DNA of 8,362 bases from the NCBI GenBank assembly GCA_003131665.1, contig PKWA01000152.1, positions 1-8,362 on the forward strand, given 5' to 3'. The translations under genes were made by a program, and so were the position numbers. Position 1 is the stretch's first letter, and each line of letters opens with the position of its first letter. The DNA is from Acidimicrobiaceae bacterium (GTDB lineage: Bacteria > Actinomycetota > Acidimicrobiia > Acidimicrobiales > RAAP-2). Shown piece by piece: positions 5,824-8,362 of this stretch. A model generated the notes under the pieces. That model searched no databases. It had not been told where the DNA came from and was given only the letters and a program-made list of their open reading frames with translations.

Positions 5824-6239
5824 CCGCCATGAACATCACCATTCACTCATCGTTTCTCCCCCATGACGACCCGGACGCATCCCTGGCCTTCTATCGCGAC
5901 ACTCTCGGTTTCGAGGTCCGCAACGACGTCGGATACGGCGGAATGCGCTGGATCACGGTCGGCCCCGCCGACCAGCCCGACACGTCCATTGTCCTCGAGC
6001 CGCCGGCCGTCGACCCCGGTGTGACCGACGACGAGCGCCGCACCATCAGCGAAATGATGGCCAAGGGCACCTACGCCCGCATCATTTTGGCCACCGCCGA
6101 CCTCGACGGAGTCTTCGCGCGCCTGCAGGCCAGCGACGCCGACGTCGTCCAGGAACCGACCGAGCAGCCGTACGGAGTTCGCGACTGCGCCATTCGCGAT
6201 CCCGCGGGCAACTTGATCCGCATCAACGAACTGCGCTGA
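5820..6239 (+). CDS. VOC (glyoxalase/bleomycin-resistance/dioxygenase) family protein
   Basis: This 139-residue protein is a single vicinal-oxygen-chelate unit made of two beta-alpha-beta-beta-beta modules. The first has LAFYRDTLGFEV (22-33) and GGMRWITVGP (40-49). The second has ARIILATADLDGVFARL (86-102) and ends with RDPAGNLIRINEL (126-138). His9 near the N-terminus and Glu137 in the last strand sit where metal ligands are found in many VOC enzymes, although many members of this subgroup have no proven chemistry. Possible roles are binding or detoxification of a small reactive compound. Its ATG overlaps the regulator's stop as ATGA, which supports coupling to that gene. A second ATG at 5829, three codons on, is also possible and would remove MTA. 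Confidence 0.87.
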   Translation: MTAMNITIHSSFLPHDDPDASLAFYRDTLGFEVRNDVGYGGMRWITVGPADQPDTSIVLEPPAVDPGVTDDERRTISEMMAKGTYARIILATADLDGVFARLQASDADVVQEPTEQPYGVRDCAIRDPAGNLIRINELR

Positions 6240-6261
6240 GCAATTCAGCTATCGCGGCAAG

Positions 6262-6291
6262 CGACGATAAGTCGTCGAGTGCACCGTGTGC
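6262..6291 (+). terminator. Tandem stem-loops between the VOC and DUF1801 genes
   Basis: CGACGA (6262-6267), a TAAG loop and TCGTCG (6272-6277) form a perfect six-base-pair hairpin with a tetraloop. GCAC (6281-6284), CGT and GTGC (6288-6291) form a second, smaller one. They begin 22 bases after the VOC stop and end just before the ribosome site of the next gene. They could end the MDR-AraC-VOC transcript or act as a leader structure for the DUF1801 gene. There is no T run. Confidence 0.35.
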
Positions 6292-6303
6292 TAGGTAAGG
6301 AGC

Positions 6304-6693
6304 ATGAATAAATCCGTCACCAAGGGTGACTCACCGTCTCAGTTGATCGACGCGAGAATCAAAGAGCTCAGTGACTGGCGCGGCGAGATGCTCTCTCGAC
6401 TTCGCGTGCAGATCAAGCAGGCCGACCCCGCGATCGTCGAGGAGTGGAAGTGGAACGTTCCGGTGTGGTCCCACGACGGGCTGATCTGCACGGGCGAGAC
6501 GTACAAGAGCGCGGTGAAGCTGACCTTCGCCAATGGCGCCGCTTTGAAGGACCCTTCGGGCTTGTTCAACTCCAGCCTCGAAGGCAAAGTCCGGCGGGCC
6601 ATCGACTTTCACCAGGGTGACAAGGTTGACGCTTCGGCACTGAAAGCTCTCATACGCGCCGCGGTGAAGCTGAACGCCTCAAAACGCGACTAG
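6304..6693 (+). CDS. DUF1801 (YdhG-like) domain protein
   Basis: This 129-residue protein has the DUF1801 fold, a small cytoplasmic domain of unknown biochemical function; relatives in Bacillus were linked to iron handling, but no role is firmly shown. It begins with a helical segment (residues 12-45), then EEWKWNVPVWSHDGLICTGE (46-65), the typical W-x-x-P-x-W-x-x-x-G-x-x-x-x core. KLTFANGAALKDPSGLFNSS (72-91) follows and matches the family's F-x-x-G-x-x-L-x-D-P block. The end is a lysine-rich helix. Upstream there is AAGGAG (6297-6302), but only one base separates it from the ATG, which is closer than normal. No better start is in frame, so translation may be weak or may use GTAAGG slightly upstream. 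Confidence 0.84.
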   Translation: MNKSVTKGDSPSQLIDARIKELSDWRGEMLSRLRVQIKQADPAIVEEWKWNVPVWSHDGLICTGETYKSAVKLTFANGAALKDPSGLFNSSLEGKVRRAIDFHQGDKVDASALKALIRAAVKLNASKRD

Positions 6694-6723
6694 TCAACGG
6701 CCGCGAACGCTAATCACGTTGAC
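6693..6723. repeat. Seven-base inverted repeat after the DUF1801 gene
   Basis: GTCAACG (6693-6699) begins at the last base of the TAG stop and is matched by CGTTGAC (6717-6723) across 17 bases. It may be a terminator for the DUF1801 gene or an operator for the peptidase gene downstream. The wide loop makes an operator at least as likely as a terminator. Confidence 0.35.
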
Positions 6724-6769
6724 GGGCACCCGGCCAGGAAAACGCGAGCACACCGTAGGGCGATTTCGG

Positions 6770-6775
6770 TAGTCT
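6770..6775 (+). promoter_or_regulatory. Possible -10 box for leaderless transcription of the S9 peptidase gene
   Basis: TAGTCT fits the actinobacterial -10 pattern TAnnnT and ends six bases before the GTG start at 6782, the spacing expected if transcription begins on the start codon. No ribosome site is visible ahead of that GTG, which fits leaderless translation. No -35 box is clear. The first T of the box also belongs to the in-frame TAG that blocks any longer start. Confidence 0.3.
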
Positions 6776-6781
6776 GCGCTG

Positions 6782-8362
6782 GTGAAGCCTCTGATCTCAT
6801 ATGAAGAGATTGCTCGACTACCACGACCCGGGACTGCGGTTCCGACGCAGCTCAGGTTCGGGCCAGACGACAGCGTCCTCACCTATCTGCACAGCCCAGA
6901 GCTCGGACTCAGCCAACGCCTCTACGCCCTCAATCTCGTGCAAGACGGATCGAAGCCCGTCGAGGTGCGTTTCGACGGCGTCGCCTCCAGCGAAGAAGAT
7001 CTCACCCTCGATGAGAAGTTGCGCCGTGAGCGAGCCCGTGATGTCAGCCTTGGCGTCACGTCGGCTACTTGGGCCGACGAGGGCGACGTCCTTCTGGTTC
7101 CGCTGCCTGCCGGGGTCTTCGTCCTGCGGGGCCTCGCCGCAGCGGCGGCGGGTGCGCTCGACGTTGGCGCCGTCGAAAGACTCCTCGTTGTCCGCGCCCA
7201 AGACGCCGGTCCAGTTGAAGACCCCCAGCTCTCACCGGACGGCTCGAAACTCGCGTTCGTCCGCGACGGTGACGTCTACGTTGCCGACGCGACCGCCGCG
7301 GAAGCACCGCTCGTTCGCCTGACGAATACGGCCACCGACGGTGTCTTCAACGGACTAGCCGAGTTCATCGCCCAAGAGGAGATGAGACGCGAGCACGGTT
7401 TGTGGTGGTCTCCCGACTCGAGTCTCATTGCCTATGCACAGGTCGATGAAAGACACATCCCGATCTACCGGATCGCTCACCAAGGAAGTGACGGGCCGAA
7501 CGGTGGCACGTTCGAAGATCATCGCTACCCGTTCGCAGGTGCGAACAACGCTCGGTTGCGCCTCGGGGTCGTTTCGGCCGCGGGAGGCGCGACCGTCTGG
7601 ATGTCCCTCGACGAGTCCGGCGCCGATCTTGGCGACGCGTACCTTGCCCGGGTTGCGTGGTTCCCTGATGGCTCGCTCGCAGTCCAGGTCGAGTCACGGG
7701 ACCAGAAAACTTTGGACGTCCGTCGACTCGACGTCGCCACGGGCGAATCCACGACGCTTCACATCGACAAGGTCGAGCCGTGGATCAATCTTCACCATGA
7801 CTTCAAGCCGCTCAAGGTGAGTGACCCACCCGGTTGCTATCTCTGGAGCTCGGAGCGTTCGGGCTATCGGCACCTCGAGGTGCGTGGTCCTGATGGGTCG
7901 CTCCTCACGCAGCTCACCTCGGGTGCGTGGGCCGTCGACGAGTTGGAGGCGGTCGACGAAGAACGCGGGCTTGTCTACTTCAGTGGAGCAATAGACGACT
8001 CGACTGAACAACACCTCTACTGCGTCCCGCTCGAAGGCGGCGCCATCCGGCGCTTGACGGCGGAACCCGGCGTGCACGACGTGGAGATCGGCCGTCGAAA
8101 GAACCTCTTCACTGACAGTTTTTCATCCCTTGACCGACCGCCCGTTGCGGTGCTCAAGAACTTGCCCGAGGGCGCTCTTGCTCGACCGATTTACACCCAG
8201 ACTGACCCCCGGGTCGCTGAACTAGATCTAGACCCTCCGGTGATCGTGAGGATTCCGGGAGCAGACGGGACCGAGCTCAACGCGATGACGTTCCGTGCGC
8301 AAGGTGCCGCGGCAGGCGCCGGGCCGCCGCCGCTGGTGGTCTACGTCTACGGCGGTCCGGCG
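6782..8362 (+). CDS. Dipeptidyl peptidase IV-like S9 family peptidase, 3' truncated
   Basis: The frame is open for 527 codons to the window edge. It encodes the N-terminal beta-propeller (DPPIV_N) and the first strand of the catalytic alpha/beta-hydrolase of an S9 prolyl-oligopeptidase-family enzyme. Such enzymes remove Xaa-Pro or related dipeptides from peptide N-termini. Propeller blades show as EDPQLSPDGSKLAFVRDGDVYV (about 150-171) and WWSPDSSLIAYAQVD (about 205-219). Between them is AEFIAQEEMRREHG, whose Glu199-Glu200 pair matches the Glu205-Glu206 of human DPP4 that hold the substrate's free amino group. VVYVYGGP at the very end is the strand that opens the catalytic domain; the Ser/Asp/His triad lies beyond the window. 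There is no signal peptide, so a cytoplasmic enzyme is likely. The GTG start is almost forced, since a TAG lies in frame four codons upstream. Confidence 0.9.
   Translation, partial: MKPLISYEEIARLPRPGTAVPTQLRFGPDDSVLTYLHSPELGLSQRLYALNLVQDGSKPVEVRFDGVASSEEDLTLDEKLRRERARDVSLGVTSATWADEGDVLLVPLPAGVFVLRGLAAAAAGALDVGAVERLLVVRAQDAGPVEDPQLSPDGSKLAFVRDGDVYVADATAAEAPLVRLTNTATDGVFNGLAEFIAQEEMRREHGLWWSPDSSLIAYAQVDERHIPIYRIAHQGSDGPNGGTFEDHRYPFAGANNARLRLGVVSAAGGATVWMSLDESGADLGDAYLARVAWFPDGSLAVQVESRDQKTLDVRRLDVATGESTTLHIDKVEPWINLHHDFKPLKVSDPPGCYLWSSERSGYRHLEVRGPDGSLLTQLTSGAWAVDELEAVDEERGLVYFSGAIDDSTEQHLYCVPLEGGAIRRLTAEPGVHDVEIGRRKNLFTDSFSSLDRPPVAVLKNLPEGALARPIYTQTDPRVAELDLDPPVIVRIPGADGTELNAMTFRAQGAAAGAGPPPLVVYVYGGPA

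Noticed and set aside
6801..7322. 173-codon plus-strand frame at the start of the peptidase
   Set aside because: It is a Ser/Arg-rich shadow frame; the frame from 6782 gives a clear DPP IV-type protein.
1..8362. Mobile element, phage, defence island or CRISPR array
   Set aside because: No transposase, integrase, nuclease, regularly spaced repeats or long terminal inverted repeats were seen; the genes look like ordinary metabolic chromosome content.

Overview
The window looks like chromosomal DNA from a GC-rich actinobacterium. I infer this from the heavy use of GTC, GAC, CGC and CGA codons, the GTG starts, and a GerW/YtfJ-like protein of the form that carries a C-terminal membrane anchor. 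I also infer it from a short AraC-type regulator placed next to a VOC protein, an arrangement I associate with actinobacterial genomes. A class such as Acidimicrobiia is possible, but the sequence does not prove it. I saw no transposase, integrase, phage gene, tRNA, rRNA or CRISPR array.

Layout: the end of an aldo/keto reductase (1-204, +) converges on a small unrecognised protein with a GTG start (299-688, -). A divergent spacer with two palindromes sharing the core TCATGA leads into a D-threonine aldolase/D-serine dehydratase-like PLP enzyme (845-2020, +), which ends in a strong stem-loop. After about 220 bases without a gene comes a GerW/YtfJ-like membrane protein (2241-2636, +). It converges on a tryptophanase (2745-4124, -). 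The tryptophanase is divergent from a zinc-less MDR oxidoreductase (4233-5384, +). The MDR gene overlaps a short AraC-type regulator (5374-5823, +), which in turn overlaps a VOC/glyoxalase-family gene (5820-6239, +). This gives a tight three-gene operon. A DUF1801 protein follows (6304-6693, +). The window ends inside a dipeptidyl-peptidase IV-like S9 peptidase (6782 to the edge, +), which may be read from a leaderless mRNA.

How the genes might work together: two PLP enzymes acting on amino acids (D-hydroxy-amino acids, and tryptophan to indole, pyruvate and ammonia) and a peptidase that releases dipeptides would fit peptide and amino-acid scavenging. They are not in one operon, so this is only a loose inference. 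The MDR-AraC-VOC cluster is the clearest functional unit. It could be a self-regulated response to reactive electrophiles, but its inducer and substrates cannot be read from the sequence.

I found no clear previously undescribed multi-gene system. The items most worth a second look are the tryptophanase assignment and its divergent arrangement, the overlapping MDR-AraC-VOC operon, the paired TCATGA palindromes and the possibly leaderless peptidase gene.
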